A DNA stretch of 64,000 nt. Origin: Caenorhabditis remanei (lineage: Eukaryota; Nematoda; Chromadorea; Rhabditida; Rhabditidae). Positions 20,938 through 33,057 of this stretch are shown here, one piece after another (positions within the stretch are counted from its first letter, which is position 1; each line of letters opens with the position of its first letter). The notes below the pieces were generated by a model. The model ran no database searches. It was given only the letters and a program-made list of their open reading frames with translations, and had not been told where the DNA came from. The stretch is taken from positions 15,500,001-15,564,000 of the forward strand of contig NC_071328.1 in NCBI RefSeq assembly GCF_010183535.1, in the 5' to 3' direction. A program made the position numbers and the translations under genes.

Positions 20938-23900
20938 ATGATGTTGAGGAGTGCATTGGTCTTGCTTATAGGAGTCTATGGTGAGTCTCAGGGTAAAAAT
21001 GGACGGTTTTTGATAAAAATTGAGATAAAATACCAATATTTAGGTCCAGAAACCCTTAAAATGAGTTACCTTAGCAGGATCGAACTGAAATTACCGTAAT
21101 ACCTTAGTAGTACTACAAGCTACACTGACAAAGTTATACTGACAAAATGACACTGACCAACATAAAAATGTGAAAATGTTGGCCTAGAAACCCCAAAAAT
21201 GAGTTGGGCTGCAGTTAGACCTAAGTTTCAATTTGCTGCGCCGACATAGACGTTTGATACAGAGCTTAATAGCCAAAACCCAAAATACTGTAAGACCTTA
21301 GTAAGCTACACTGACAAAGTTACACTGACAAACATAAAAAATTTTGGCCAAGAAATCCTAAAAATGCCATTTTTTAGTTAAGCTAAATACAGTAAGACTA
21401 CAGCAGTAAGAATACAGTAAACTGGACATACTGTACTGCCTAAACTCAGTTCTGCTTTGGGGCGGAGACTAAAATTCGAAAAAAAGTGATTATCACGGTT
21501 TATTTTTTTGTAAATTTGTCAGTGTAACTTTCTAAACACTTCCAGTATTTTGAGTTTTGACTATTAAGCTCTGTATCAAACGCCTATGTCGGCGCAGCAA
21601 ATTGAAATTTGCGCGATTGCTACCAATTAGTTCAGTACAGGTCTTCCAACTGCACTTTGTCTCAATTTCGCACATAATTTTTTTCGGTTTCGGTAGAGCG
21701 CGGTTAAAAGAGACTCAATTTTAATGAAAAATGAAATTCCAGCTTGCTGCTCCGCTGACTACTCGGCTCTCTCCTACACCGACCGTAAATGTGGAAACGA
21801 TTCGGCCAACCTATGGTTGGACGTGGTAGTCGTTGTCGACAACTCTCAAGGAATGACCAGCAATGGGTTGACTGATGTAGGTTCTTCATTTTTTGTTCAA
21901 AATTTTAAATTAAAAAAAAAATTTCTAACTCTACTGCTCTAGATCGCTTCCAACATTGGCTCGGTATTCGCTCAATCCCGAATCGGCACCACAAACTACT
22001 TGGACCCACGAACCACTCGCGTCGCACTGGTCACCTATAACTCCGACTCCTACACAAACGCAGACTTGAATCAATTCCAGTCAACCGGTGACCTATTCAA
22101 CAATGTTTTTTCGGCTCTCTCGACGCTTAGCTCCACCGATCAGTCCTACCTTGAAACCGGGTTATCCACTGCCGAGCAGCTTCTGAAAGCCGGAAAAACT
22201 CAATTCAATCGAGCACATTTCAAACGAGTAGTCATTGTATATGCATCCGCTTACGAGGGAGAAGGGGAACGGGCGCCAATGCCGGTGGCCGATCGATTAA
22301 AGGGAGATGGAGTCAAGATTATTACGGTGGCTTACGATCAACGGGGCGATGGAGCGTTGTTGGATCAACTTGCGCAGATTGCCAGCCCTCGAATGAATTT
22401 CACTAATAATGGAAATCTTTTGCCACAGGTGAAAGGAGCGTTGTATGAAGGTGAGGTTTGTAGTTGACAACTTTTTTCTAGCTCCGCCCACTTTTGAGAT
22501 ATGCGCCTTTAAATGTGCCTGCGTTGCTAGAATCCAGAGGATCTTTCTGAAACAGCTATCTTTAAAGACGCATGACTGGCGCGCCTCCGGCGCAAAAGTG
22601 TCCTGGTATGCCTGCGGCGCTAGAATCGTTATATAGAATCGTCTGGGGCGCCTTTGGCGCAAAATTGAATTCCGAAATTTCCGAAATTCACGACTTTTTT
22701 TTGGACTATTTTCCGTCGGAACATTTCCGAATATTATTTTTAAAACTTTCGGAAACTTTGAAAGAAATTGCTCTCAATCCAACGTGAACTGTGCCAAAAC
22801 GTCCCACCTGAGTCAAAATTTACAAACTTTTAGTTTTTACTGCATATTTATTGGATTTTGACTATGAAAAGTTTGAAAAACCGAGTTTCCAAAATTTCCG
22901 GAATTTCCGAAAAGAATAATTCGGAAAATTTTTCCGAGTTCCGAAATTTCCGAAAATGAAATTCGGAAAAGTTCCGATTTCCGAAATTTCCGAACATCCT
23001 TGGTGACATGTCTGCGACGCTAGATTGATTATCTACGCCTTCGGCGCAAAAATGGTTGCATTGATGATGGGGGAACAGCTATCTTTAAAGACACATATCT
23101 AAAAAGTGGACGGAGCAAACAAATGTCAAACAATTACAAAATTGTAGATTAAAATCAGGGCTACATTTTTGTAGTTGATTGTTTTTTGATAACTCCGCCC
23201 ACTTTTGAGATATGCGCCTTTAAAGATGGGCACTTGAAAACGAGAGAGATTTTGAGAATGAGAGAAGCTAGAGAACCCAAATTTTGTGAACATTTTCAAA
23301 TTTTTGCATTTTTGAAACCCTGAGGGCTTTCCAAAAGCAAAACAAAAAAACTCAACCAGCAGATGGACTGGAACTCTGGTACCTCTGCTGGAGACGTGAT
23401 ACCTTGAAAATCCCACTAGGCCATTTCTGCGATTTTTGCCAAAAATTAGGGAAATTGGTTTTTATGGGTTTTTGATAGGATTTTCATGATTTTCATGATT
23501 TTTACGTAATTTAAAGGCATTTTTCATGTCTAGGACCCCCTAAAATAGAAAAAAGAGTTGATGCACTATGTTGCATTTGCTCGAACTTTGTTAGCTCATA
23601 TCTCCCCAGAATAAGGTTTTACATAAAAGTTGTCAATTATAAAAATGCTAAGCTGAAAATTTTGTACATTTTTGTAGTTTACCACTTTTTGGTAGCTCCG
23701 CCCACTTTTAAGATATGAGACGCATTAGAAATACACTGACAAAATACACTGATGAAAATACAGTGACCTTGACAATTGTTACTTTCGAAGGCGGATATCT
23801 CAAAAGTGGGCGGAGCTATCAAAAAGTTGTCAACTACAAAAATGTAGCCATGTTTTTGATTTACAAAACTAACTTAAAATAAAAAATTTTGGACAAATCC

Positions 23901-24465
23901 TTGGAGCGTGACGGGATCTCAAACTTACACTGACAAAGTTACACTGACCATTTTTTTCTTTTTTTCAGCCAACTGTTTCTGTCCTGACGACTGGGTTCAA
24001 TACCGTCAAACCTTTGGCGACGTCACCTCCCAACCATACGGTACCTGCATCCAACCAGTCGGCCTCACCGCCGTCTGGCAAGCTGCCAAGTTGGGTTGTG
24101 CGAACCGCCGGCAGAACACATTCCTCGTCAACGAGTACACCCCGCACAAACATGACTTCGTGTTGAAATCCGCGTCAGTCACCTCTGGTTTCAGTCAGCC
24201 ATGGAAGTACCATATCGGCTTGAACTGGCGGAATGGCAATTGGACGTGGGACCAACCGACTGGATGGCCACAGCCGGTGCTCCAACAATGGTATAACTGG
24301 ATTCAAGGGTACCCGGTGTCATCGTCTTCCATGTCGGGTTGTATGAATGTTCAGAGTGGATTTGGAACTGGATGGAAGAATATTGCATTGTATACTGAGT
24401 CGGCTAATTATGTTTGTGAGACAGCGAGTTGTGATACCGATAATTACTGTGCTACTAATGTTTAA
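20938..24465 (+). CDS. Secreted VWA plus C-type lectin protein (clec family), copy 2
   Basis: Exons 20938-20980, 21743-21876, 21943-22450 and 23969-24465 give 393 residues. Residues 1-18 form a signal peptide. VWA starts at LWLDVVVVVDNSQGM (MIDAS D-N-S-Q-G, second Ser lost). The CLECT domain begins at NCFCPDDW and contains QQWYNWIQGYP and the final NYVCE. Alignment by eye with the minus-strand copy at 17229 is continuous over both domains, so the two are a divergent duplicate pair. Here the intron that splits the VWA domain in copy 1 is absent. Intron 3 (1.5 kb) is packed with CGCCCAC arms and TTCCGAAATTTCCGAAA repeats. A second in-frame ATG at 20941 could also be used. Confidence 0.9.
22460..23968. 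repeat. Repeat-filled intron of clec copy 2
   Basis: Contains CGCCCAC arms (22479, 23100, 23190, 23690, 23800), 27-bp-type GC-rich pieces (22570-22660, 23005-23060), a 22670-23005 block of overlapping TTCCGAAATTTCC palindromic repeats, and a minus-strand tRNA-like unit near 23351-23425. No additional exon is seen. Confidence 0.65.
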
Positions 24466-24775
24466 GAAAGGAATGAAGTTATTAATCAGTTAATTAACTG
24501 TTCAACAAACAGACAGACAAAGAATCAGAATCCTTACAGTGCCTGCGGCGCTAGAATCGGCTAAGGCGCTTCCGGCTCAATATTAACCTAGCTAACCAAA
24601 CATCTTACATTCTAACATCTATCACATCTGTAATACCGTACCCCTAGAGCTACAGTACCGCTCTAGATATACTGTAACCCAGCTTACCAAAAAATCAAAA
24701 AATTTCAACAGCAAACATCACCCCTATTGTACCATGCACCTCCATGAAAAAAGCAACAACACAATAGCCCAGTCT

Positions 24776-24839
24776 CCCACGGTTACCATCACAAAAGAAC
24801 GAGGTTAACGATCTTTTCGAAAATCACCCAGTATATAAA
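24776..24839 (+). promoter_or_regulatory. Promoter of small secreted gene 1 (CCCACGGT motif and TATA box)
   Basis: CCCACGGT at 24776-24783 and TATATAAA at 24832-24839, 27 bp before the ATG. The inverted paralogue has the same pair at 35588-35516, and the surrounding sequence (AAAAGAACGAGG, ATCTTTTCGAAAAT) is also shared. Confidence 0.6.
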
Positions 24840-24865
24840 CCTGCCAGCCGCCTTGCCAGACAAAG

Positions 24866-26374
24866 ATGCGTCTCTTTCTTCTCGTCTTCTGTCTCTTCTC
24901 CCTGGCTCACGCCAATTTCTTTGATGATCTACTTCAGTCGTATGATGAGCAAGGGGAGGTAAGCTAGGTTTTTGTAGTTGACAGTTTTCAGATAGCTCGG
25001 CCCATTTTTGAGATATGCGCCTGTAATTTTACCGGCGGCGCTAGAATGCTTATCTGCAAGTGGCTGGGGTGCCTGCGGCACTGGAATCGTCTAGGGCGCC
25101 TTCGGCGCAAACTTTTCCTGGGGTGCCTGCGGCGCAAAATGATTGTGGGGAGGGAGGAGAGGATCTAGTTGAAACTGCAATCTTTGAAGGAGAATATCTC
25201 AAAAGTGGGCGGAGCAAACAAAAAACAAGCAATTACAAAATTGTAGATAAAATCTAGGGCAACATTTTTGTAGTTGACAGTGTTTTCCTGGCTCCGCCCA
25301 CTTTTGAGATATACGTCTTTAAAGACAAACGATTAAAAAACAAGGTTATTTGAGAGAAGGATCTAGGAAATTTACCAAAATAAACGAAAACCGGTTAAAG
25401 TTGATGAAAATAACTAATAGCTCAATTTAAAACCATCTAAAATCACTAAAAACACCATTTCTGGCTATTATCAAAAAAAGTGGCCAGGTGGCTCAGTGCG
25501 ATTTTCGACTGAACACTGTCCAGACCTGGGTGCCAGGGTTCGAGTCCACCCGGTGGCAAATCGTTTTTGTTTTTTTGAAAATGAAGATTCTACGTTCCTA
25601 ATAGTCAAAATAACGCAAAAATGTGAGAAATTGTCTTATCTAGCTTCCCAGCACTCCCGTCCTCTTTTTAAAGCGCATATCTAAAAAGTGGGCGGAGCTA
25701 CTGAAAAATTGTCAACAGCAAAAATAATTTACATGATCTCTTCTACATTTTTGAAGTTGACAGTTTTCAGATAGCTCGGTCCATTTTTGAGATATGTGCC
25801 TTTAAACATTTGAGTTACATTGACCAAACTACACTGACCAAACCTCTCCTCTCCTCCTCCAATTTTCGCGCCGAAGGCGCCCTAGCCGATTCTAGCGCCG
25901 CAGGCACTCCAGACAGTTATAGATGAGGATTCTAGCGTCGCAGACGTGTCACCACAATTCTGCGCCGAAGGCGCCCCAGTCGATTCCATATAACGATTCT
26001 TGCGCCGCAGGCACCCTAAACTGTTATAAATACGCATTCTAGCGCCGCGGGCACACCAGGACAATTTTGCGCCGAAGGCGCCCCCGAATCTAGCGCCACA
26101 GGCATATGGGCGGAGCTATCTGAAATCTACTGTCAACTACAAAAAAAACCTGTTTTTCCAGGCTCTCTGCGTTCAAGTCAACATGGAAAGATACCCGCCA
26201 CCACCACGTAAATGGTATGAAGAGATTTATCTAGGCTTCAGCGACGGCTTCTACGACTGTGAGACACGTGACAGTAACACGGCGTACACCAAATTGGATC
26301 CGGCGAACTTGTCGTTGTATGGGATTAATGGGTCGATTGGGGTGTTCTTTAGGAAGTTGTTTAATTTGAGATGA
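24866..26374 (+). CDS. Small secreted two-cysteine protein 1 (101 aa)
   Basis: Exons 24866-24958 and 26162-26374, phase 0. Exon 1 encodes a signal peptide (MRLFLLVFCLFSLAHA) and a short acidic segment NFFDDLLQSYDEQGE. Exon 2 begins ALC and contains the second cysteine in GFYDCETR. The C-terminus is GVFFRKLFNLR. AATAAA follows at about 26386. It is convergent with the proline-rich gene at 26469. The almost identical exon 1 and related exon 2 of the inverted copy at 34527-35489 prove duplication. The family is not recognised; the protein is probably secreted. The 1.2-kb intron consists of CGCCCAC/27-bp repeat material. Confidence 0.85.
25000..26120. repeat. CGCCCAC / 27-bp composite repeats in the intron of small secreted gene 1
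   Basis: Facing arms at 25000/25205, 25290/25690 and 25775/26105. GC-rich 27-bp-type units lie at 25030-25140 (plus) and 25868-26105 (minus orientation). A tRNA-like unit lies at 25480-25561. The intron of the inverted paralogue at 34.8-35.4 kb is made of the same pieces. Confidence 0.75.
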
Positions 26375-26468
26375 TTTGAGATTTGAAATAAAGTATTTTG
26401 AGCATTATTTATAGTTTATTATTTTAATTATTAAAACAGAAAAAATGACAGAAAATCAAAACACAGAA

Positions 26469-27323
26469 TTATAGCGCTTCCTGAATCTTCTTCTTCCACT
26501 CCTCCACAAGAATCGATTGCTTCTGGAGCTCCTCTGACGTGAAAATCTTAGTCTTCTTCGGCTGGAAATCCTTGTCCTCGCATACGATGAATCCCTCATC
26601 TGAATCCGAAATCTTCACACGAGATCCAGCTCTCGGAGCATTCGCAACTCCAATGTTGAAGACGAATAGTGGCTGCTCTTTGGTATCAGATGGAGAAGGA
26701 GGTACTGGAGTTGGGGAAGACGGTCCAGATGTCGGTGGTGTCAGGAAGGTCGATGACGTGTCGGTCACTGGTGGTGGAACGATGGCTAGTGGACATCTAG
26801 TTCTGGTGGGAGGCTTCTGACTTTGAACAAAGTTGCATGTTGAAAGCGGTGGTGGTGGAACAGAGTATTGGGATGGCGGAGCAGTGAAGATTATTGGTGG
26901 TGGTGGAGCAGAGTACTGTACTGTGGCCACTGGTTTAGGAGCATATCTAACAGAGGGCGGGGGAGCAGAGTACTGGGTGACGGCTGGATTGGAGGCATAT
27001 CTGGATCTATTGGCTTTAGAATAGGGCTTAGCACCGGTTCTTGACTTCTCCGGAATTTCCCAGTATTGATGGTGAGTTGTCTTCTCGGGACAAGTGAGAG
27101 TGACGTCGACTAATTGAGCACCAGGTTCCATCCTAACCTTATTTGTGATTTTCACAAGTCTTGCTAAGACTGCTCTCATATTCTCAGCGTTTTCGGTATC
27201 ATCAATAGTACCGACCCTTTTGACACAGTTGACGCCTGGGTACTCGACGAAATTGGCTTGGACTGGACGATCGGCGGAAGGCATTGGGAAAGGGGCTTTG
27301 GTAGACTGGATAGCAGCTGACAT
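26469..27323 (-). CDS. Proline-rich protein of unknown function, copy 1 (284 aa, single exon)
   Basis: Continuous ORF from ATG at 27323 to the stop at 26469. A TTTCAG 17 bp upstream of the ATG suggests a trans-splice or 5'-UTR acceptor. Residues about 1-100 form a charged N-terminus with CPEKTTHHQYWEIPEK. Residues about 120-225 are Pro/Ser-rich with APPPP and SQYSVPPPP motifs. The C-terminal ~60 residues are charged (ISDSDEGFIVCEDKDFQPK, then EEWKKKIQEAL). No signal peptide is seen. The second copy at 33598 is nearly identical over the last ~110 residues but clearly diverged before that. No known domain was recognised. A nuclear or cytoplasmic low-complexity protein is likely but unproven. 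Confidence 0.8.
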   Translation of the reverse strand: MSAAIQSTKAPFPMPSADRPVQANFVEYPGVNCVKRVGTIDDTENAENMRAVLARLVKITNKVRMEPGAQLVDVTLTCPEKTTHHQYWEIPEKSRTGAKPYSKANRSRYASNPAVTQYSAPPPSVRYAPKPVATVQYSAPPPPIIFTAPPSQYSVPPPPLSTCNFVQSQKPPTRTRCPLAIVPPPVTDTSSTFLTPPTSGPSSPTPVPPSPSDTKEQPLFVFNIGVANAPRAGSRVKISDSDEGFIVCEDKDFQPKKTKIFTSEELQKQSILVEEWKKKIQEAL

Positions 27324-27419
27324 GATGACAACGAGGGGATCTGAAATTATAGAAATAGTTGGTTACTGTAAGATGGTCACTGTAAGATGAGAGGGAGTCC
27401 AAGTGAAGAAATGAAGGAA

Positions 27420-30320
27420 TTAGCTAAATTAGACTATGTAGGAAGGGGGGTCTAGGGACAAAAAGACTATACAGGACAGGGCAAGGGCAAGGAGAGAAAT
27501 AAACCGAGTCACCATCCGCTAGAACACAAAATGACTATAATGAGAGTATTCTGGTAGTGACAGTCACATCGACAATAGCACTGCCCGCGTACGTTGTCCA
27601 TGGGAAACATCTGTCATCTAGTGTGAGTAATCTGGGAAGATGGGACTGACTTGGGATAATAAAAGTCAATAAAATCAATAGCCAAAAAAATAAGTGATTC
27701 TGAGATTAAAAACTGGGTTTTCCAAGGTTTTTAAATGCAAATTTTGTTTTTTTAAGGATTTATTCCACCCTAGCTCGAAAAAAGTTATAGGTTATTGTAA
27801 AATGATCTAAATTAGTCAAAAAATGTTGGTATTGATTTTTTTCTGGTTTATGGCTATAAAACACGCCATAAATCTCCTTTAGGATTTAATTGCAAAATTT
27901 CAAGGTTTCTGAATCTTATTCCACCTTAACTCAAAGAAAAAAAGTTATAGCTTACTGTAACATGGTCTAAATTACCCAAAACAAAATTTAGTCATTTTTT
28001 TTGGTTTATGGCTATAAAACAGCCATAAATCTCTAATATATACACTATATTTCATGAAAAACAAGATTTGGACGTTTTCCAAGTAGTTACAGTAGTTGTA
28101 TAGCCATGAAATATTAAAAATTGAGTCAAAATTGGAAACCAAAAGGTTTTTGAGTGAAAAACTTCAAAATTTCTCAAAATTATCATTTTTAATTGGAATT
28201 ATGTTGATGAATCGAATGAGTTATAAAAATTCAACCAAAAATATCATTTTGGATTTCTAGAGGTGTAGCAGGGTGTTAACGGACGGGGTTAGGGAGCAGA
28301 CTAACAGGTACAGTAGCAGTGTATAGGGAAAAAGAGAGGGAAAAGACCGAGTCACCATCTAGTAAGAAACAAAATGACTATAATGAAAATATAAGAACAG
28401 AACTGGACAGATTGACCCAAAACGGGAATATGTGCGTCTTTGTGGGCGGAGTCTGCAGGTATGGGAAGGTCAGTCAATAACTATGTCCTGATAACCATCT
28501 TCTCATTTGCAATGAGGTTCCAAGTAAGGAGATAACCAGATAGTGTGAGTGGGAAATGACCTTGAATGTGCATGTGCCAAGTGTGACTGGCATGGTACTG
28601 TAGGAAATCTATTGCTTACTGTAATCTTCACATATTACTCGCACTAGATGAATTTGTATATATTCATTCGATTCATCAACATAATTCCAATTAAAAAATG
28701 ATAATATTGAGAAATTTTGAATTTTTTCCCTGAACAAAATTTGGTTTCCAATTTTTAAATTTTTACTCAATTAAAATGGTTTTATGGCTATACAACAACT
28801 GTAACTACTTGGAAAAAGTTTAAATCATGTTTTTCATGAAATATGCAGTACTTTTTATAAATTTATGGCTGTTTTATAGCCATACAACAAGAAAAAATGT
28901 ATACGCATTTTTGGTTAATTTAGACCATCTTACGATGAGTTAAAACTTTTTTTGAGTTTCGTTGGAATGAAATACGGAAACCTTGAAGTTATCCGATTAG
29001 ATACTGAAAAATGCAAAAAAAACTTTGGAAACCCTGTTTTTAATCTTAGAATCGAATATTTTTTGGTTATTGATTTTATTGACTCTTATTATCCCAAACC
29101 TCTCCCATCTTCCCAGATAACTCGCACTAGATGACTGATATTTCCTATAGACTACGCGGGTAGTGCTACCGTCGATGTGACTGTCACCAACAGAATATTT
29201 TCATTTTAGTAATTTTGCGTCCTATTGGATGGTGACTCGGTTTTCTCTCTCCTTTTCTCCTTTCCTACTGTACCTATTATCCTGACCCTACTCTAACCCT
29301 GTTAAAATTCTTCTTGACCAGCGAGTTACACCTCCAGAAGTCCAAAATTACATGTTTGGCTGAATTGTTGAAACTCATTCAACTCATCAACATAATTCCA
29401 ATTATGAACATAATATTGAGAATTTCGAATTGTTTTTCTGAAATACCTTTGTTTTCCAAGTTTTACTCAATTTTTAGTGTTTCATGGCTAAACAACAACT
29501 GTTACTAATTGGAAAAAGGTTTTAATCTTGTTTTTCATGAAATATATAGTACATGTTAGAGATTTATGACTCTTTTATAGTCGTAAACCAAGAAAATAAT
29601 TACAACGAACAATTTTTTGGCAAATTTAGACCATTTCACAATGAGAAAACTGATATCTTTGAAAAACCAGTTTTCAGTCTTAGAATCGCTGTTTTTTAAT
29701 TGGAAAGCGTTTTGGTTATTGATTTTATTGATTATCCCAGATCACTCCCATCTTCCCATATTACTCCCACTAGATGACAGATGTTTCCCATAGACTACGC
29801 GAGCAGGGCTACCGTAGATATGACTCTGACTACCAGAATACTCTCATTATAGTCATTTTGCGTCCGATTGGATGGTGACTCGGTTTTCTCTCTCTCTTTT
29901 CAATATCCTGTCCTCTACAGTCTCCCAGTCCCTAGACCTCTTGTCTGTAGCTTAGACCCCATAATTTAGTTTACTCTCTTATTTTTTCATTTGCTCTCTT
30001 TCTATCTTACAGTGACCATGTTACAGTGACCATTTTTTTAGTTCAACTTAAAAATGATGAAGACGGAGAAATCCGCCCATTTTTTGAATTTGGAGTTACG
30101 GTGGAATAAATTTTCTCAAAATCTTGCGATTAAATACTGGGAAATGCAAAATTTGCAACTAGAATCCTTTAAAAATAAGTTTTTATTCATAGAATCACTG
30201 TTTTTGAAATTTTGGAAAGCGTAACACGAGAGGTGGTACCAAGGTTATCGATTTTATTTACTCTTATTATCCCAGATCACTCCCACTAGATGATAGATGT
30301 TTCCTATAGACTACGCGAGC
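27420..30320. repeat. Promoter-like cassette repeats, first block
   Basis: A shared unit contains CTAGATGACAGATGTTT, GACTACGCGGGCAG, GTCGATGTGACTGTCACTAC, CATTATAGTCATTTTG and GGATGGTGACTCGGTTTTC followed by a CT-rich tract. It recurs at about 27480-27620 and 28330-28640 (minus orientation) and at 29120-29290, 29765-29960 and 30285-30325 (plus). Between them lie AT-rich segments also repeated among units (for example the phrase GCTATAAAACAGCCATAAAT). The same unit lies directly upstream of both proline-rich genes. No coding exon is supported in this stretch. Confidence 0.7.
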
Positions 30321-30325
30321 AGTGT

Positions 30326-30707
30326 CAGGGTAGCCTGCGGCGCTAAAATCAGCTGGGGCGCCTTCGGCGCAAAGAAAGTTGTGGGAGAAGGAGGAGAGGA
30401 TCTTGTTGAAACACCTATCTTTAAAGGCGTATATCTAAAAAATGGGCGGAGCTACTGAAAAATTGTCAACAGCGAAAATAATTTACATTATCTCTTCTAC
30501 ATTTTTGAAGTTGACAGTTTTCAGATAGCTCTGCCCATTTTTGAGATATGTGCCTTTAAACATTAGAGTTTCATTGAAAACTACACTGACCAAGCCCTCC
30601 CCCAATTTTCGCGCCTAAGGCGCCCCAGACGATTCTAGCGCCAGGGGCACCCAAAACTGTTATAGATAAGCGTTCTAGCGCCGCAGGCATTCCAGGACAC
30701 CCACCGT
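30326..30707. repeat. CGCCCAC / 27-bp composite element inserted into a cassette copy
   Basis: The cassette reads GACTACGCGAGCAGTG, is interrupted here, and resumes CCGTCGATGTGACTGTCACT at about 30710. Uninterrupted copies at 29160 and 33375 read through the same junction. The inserted DNA begins with a GCCTGCGGCGCTAAAAT unit and ends with the reverse complement of GCCTGCGGCGCTAGAA. Inside are CGCCCAC-type arms at 30430 and 30530. Confidence 0.8.
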
Positions 30708-30912
30708 CGATGTGACTGTCACTACCAGAATACTCTCATTGCAGTCATTTTGCGTCGTAGCGTATGGTGACTCGGTTTTCTCTCTCTCATGCTCTCCCTT
30801 CCTACTGTACCTGTTAGCTCAATTCTTACCCCACATCTGTTCTTCTCTCTCCTGATTTAGCTCTATTTCAGAACCCATCTCTACTACCTCCCCCCCCCCC
30901 TCCTCTGTCAAA

Positions 30913-31281
30913 ATGTCTGTAACTTCTCTGTCATCCGGATCCGCCTCTTTCGACTTATCGGTCTCCCTTTTCGAGGCGTTCGACTTCACCCCTATGCAAC
31001 TTGCCTTCCAACTCAATGCTCAGCAACAAAAGAGACGCAATTCAAGTCTCAATTTGTTTCTGGCAGAGGACTACCTCTCACTAATGCAGAAGAAGGAGCT
31101 CCGTAGACTCCCAAAGGTCGAGGGAAATAGCTGGAAGTGTTTCAGCGGAGAAACTATCAAGAAGGAGCGTCCACTCAAGGAAGAGCGTCCAATCAAGATG
31201 GAGCGTCCAGATCAATTTCCAGTTGTCAAACTGACAATTTTCGAAGTGGATTCCGTTACAACACACTATTTTGATGTCTAA
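30913..31281 (+). CDS. Small intronless protein of unknown function (122 aa)
   Basis: Single ORF from ATG to TAA. A consensus-like TTTCAG lies about 55 bp upstream, and AATAAA about 60 bp downstream (31338). The N-terminus is Ser-rich (SVTSLSSGSASFDLSVSLF). The middle is basic (QQQKRRNSSLNLFLAEDYL). The C-terminal part has a repeated ERP motif (KKERPLKEERPIKMERP). No signal peptide or known domain. It sits directly downstream of a cassette copy (30710-30830), in the same position as the proline-rich gene at 33598 relative to its cassette. The fit between the ORF and its upstream and downstream signals makes it likely real. Confidence 0.65.
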   Translation: MSVTSLSSGSASFDLSVSLFEAFDFTPMQLAFQLNAQQQKRRNSSLNLFLAEDYLSLMQKKELRRLPKVEGNSWKCFSGETIKKERPLKEERPIKMERPDQFPVVKLTIFEVDSVTTHYFDV

Positions 31282-31538
31282 TTATCTGTTTTTTTTTAAC
31301 CTAATAATCTTTCACTTTTGTTATGACTTTAACTTTAATAAACTTTGTTAATTATTCACACAGTAATCCTTTTATAGTTCTACCAATAGACTCGCTGTGA
31401 CTCTCTCTGCCAGAACATTCTCATTAATTTCATCTTGTGTTCTATCGGATTGTGACTCGGCTTTTCTTCTCTTTCTCTCTCTCTCCTACTTTCCACTCTT
31501 ACTGTACCTGTTAGCCTGATGTTAGCCTGATGTTGTAA

Positions 31539-31962
31539 TGGACCTATTCTGGGGTAGCAAAAAATAGTTTTTTGCTTATTTTTTGCTATTCAGAAAGTAG
31601 CAAAAAAGCAAAAAACTCCTGGTTTGGAGGTATTTTTTGCTTGACCTTTTCTAGGGCAGCGCGCGGATTTCTAGGCCATTCGCTGCAAGACCTGTGTTTG
31701 GTGTAGATTTACGGGAGATTTTTTGTGATTTTTTCTGCAATGTTCGGAAAAAAAAAGATTTAACGATTACAAAGCATGAAATGAATTAATAAAATCACGA
31801 ATTCAGTTCAAAAGTAGCGATAAAGTTCATGGATGCTGAAAAAATAACAAAAATTCTCCCGTAAATCTACACATGGCCTAGAAATCCGTGGGCTGGCCTA
31901 GAAAAGGTCAAGCAAAAAATAACTCCAAACCTGGAGTTTTTTGCTACCCCAGAATAGGTCCA
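31539..31962. mobile_element. MITE with terminal inverted repeats and TAA flanks
   Basis: The ends TGGACCTATTCTGGGGTAGC and its reverse complement GCTACCCCAGAATAGGTCCA are perfect over about 26 bp. Sub-terminal inverted homology continues (AGCAAAAAA, TAGAAAAGGTCAAGC, CTCCCGTAAATCTACAC reversed). Both flanks carry TAA (31536-31538 and 31963-31965), a 3-bp duplication as made by PIF/Harbinger-type transposases. No ORF; non-autonomous. Confidence 0.75.
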
Positions 31963-33057
31963 TAAAATAGTCTAAATTCATCAACATAGATCCAATCATG
32001 ATTTTGAGAAGTTTTTCACTCAAAAAACTTGTTCTTCCAATCTTTACTCAATTTTGGTATTACTGTAGTCTAACTGCAGTCTTACTGTATTATGAGTCTA
32101 TATTTTTAGTCTGTGTATCGATAGACTGTGACGGCGCAGCAAATTGACCATTTGAACATTCCACCTATTACTTAATACTATTCTCTTCAAATATTCACAA
32201 ATTACTCCCACTAGATGACAGATGTTTCCTATAGACTACGCGCGCAAAGGAAACTTCCAGTGCTACTGTCGATGTGACTGCCACTACTAAAATATACCTG
32301 TTCTGTACCCGTTAGCTTGATCCCTACCTTACTCCTATTAAAATGCTTCTAGAGCACCGTCCTAAAGTTCCAGAAGTCCGAAACTATATGTTTCTTTCTG
32401 AATTGTTATAACTCATTCGATTCATCAACTTCATTTCAGTTAAAAATCAATAACTGTAATTACGGGAAAAAGTTTAAGTCTTGTTTTTCATGAAATATAC
32501 AGTACATTTTGTGACTTATTTATAGCCATAAAGCAAGAAAACTTGAATACTACTTTTACTAATTTAGAATATTTTGCAATGAATTATAACTTTTAGTGAG
32601 TTACGGAAGAATAAATACTGAGAGATGCAAAAGTTGCATTTAAAACGAATATTTTTTGGTTATCGATTTTATTGACTCTTATTATCCCAGATCACTCTCA
32701 TCTTCCCAGATAACTCGCACTAGATGACAGATGCTTCCCATAGACTACGTACGCGGGCAGTCGATGTGACTGTCACTACCAGAATACGCTCATTATAGTC
32801 ATTTGGTGTCCTCTCGGATGGTGACTCCTTCTTTCTCTCTCATTTCTCTCTCTCATTCTCTCCCTTCTGCTACTGTACCTGTTATCCTGATCCCTACCCT
32901 GCACGTTTAAATGTTTCTATCTTGACCACCGAGATACACCTCCAGAAGTCATAAAAATTTGAAAAAGATTATTTAAAAAACTTTTTTCACTCAAAAGCCT
33001 TTGGTTTCCAATTATTCCAAAGTTTTCAATGTTTTATGACTATATTAGCTCAGCACA

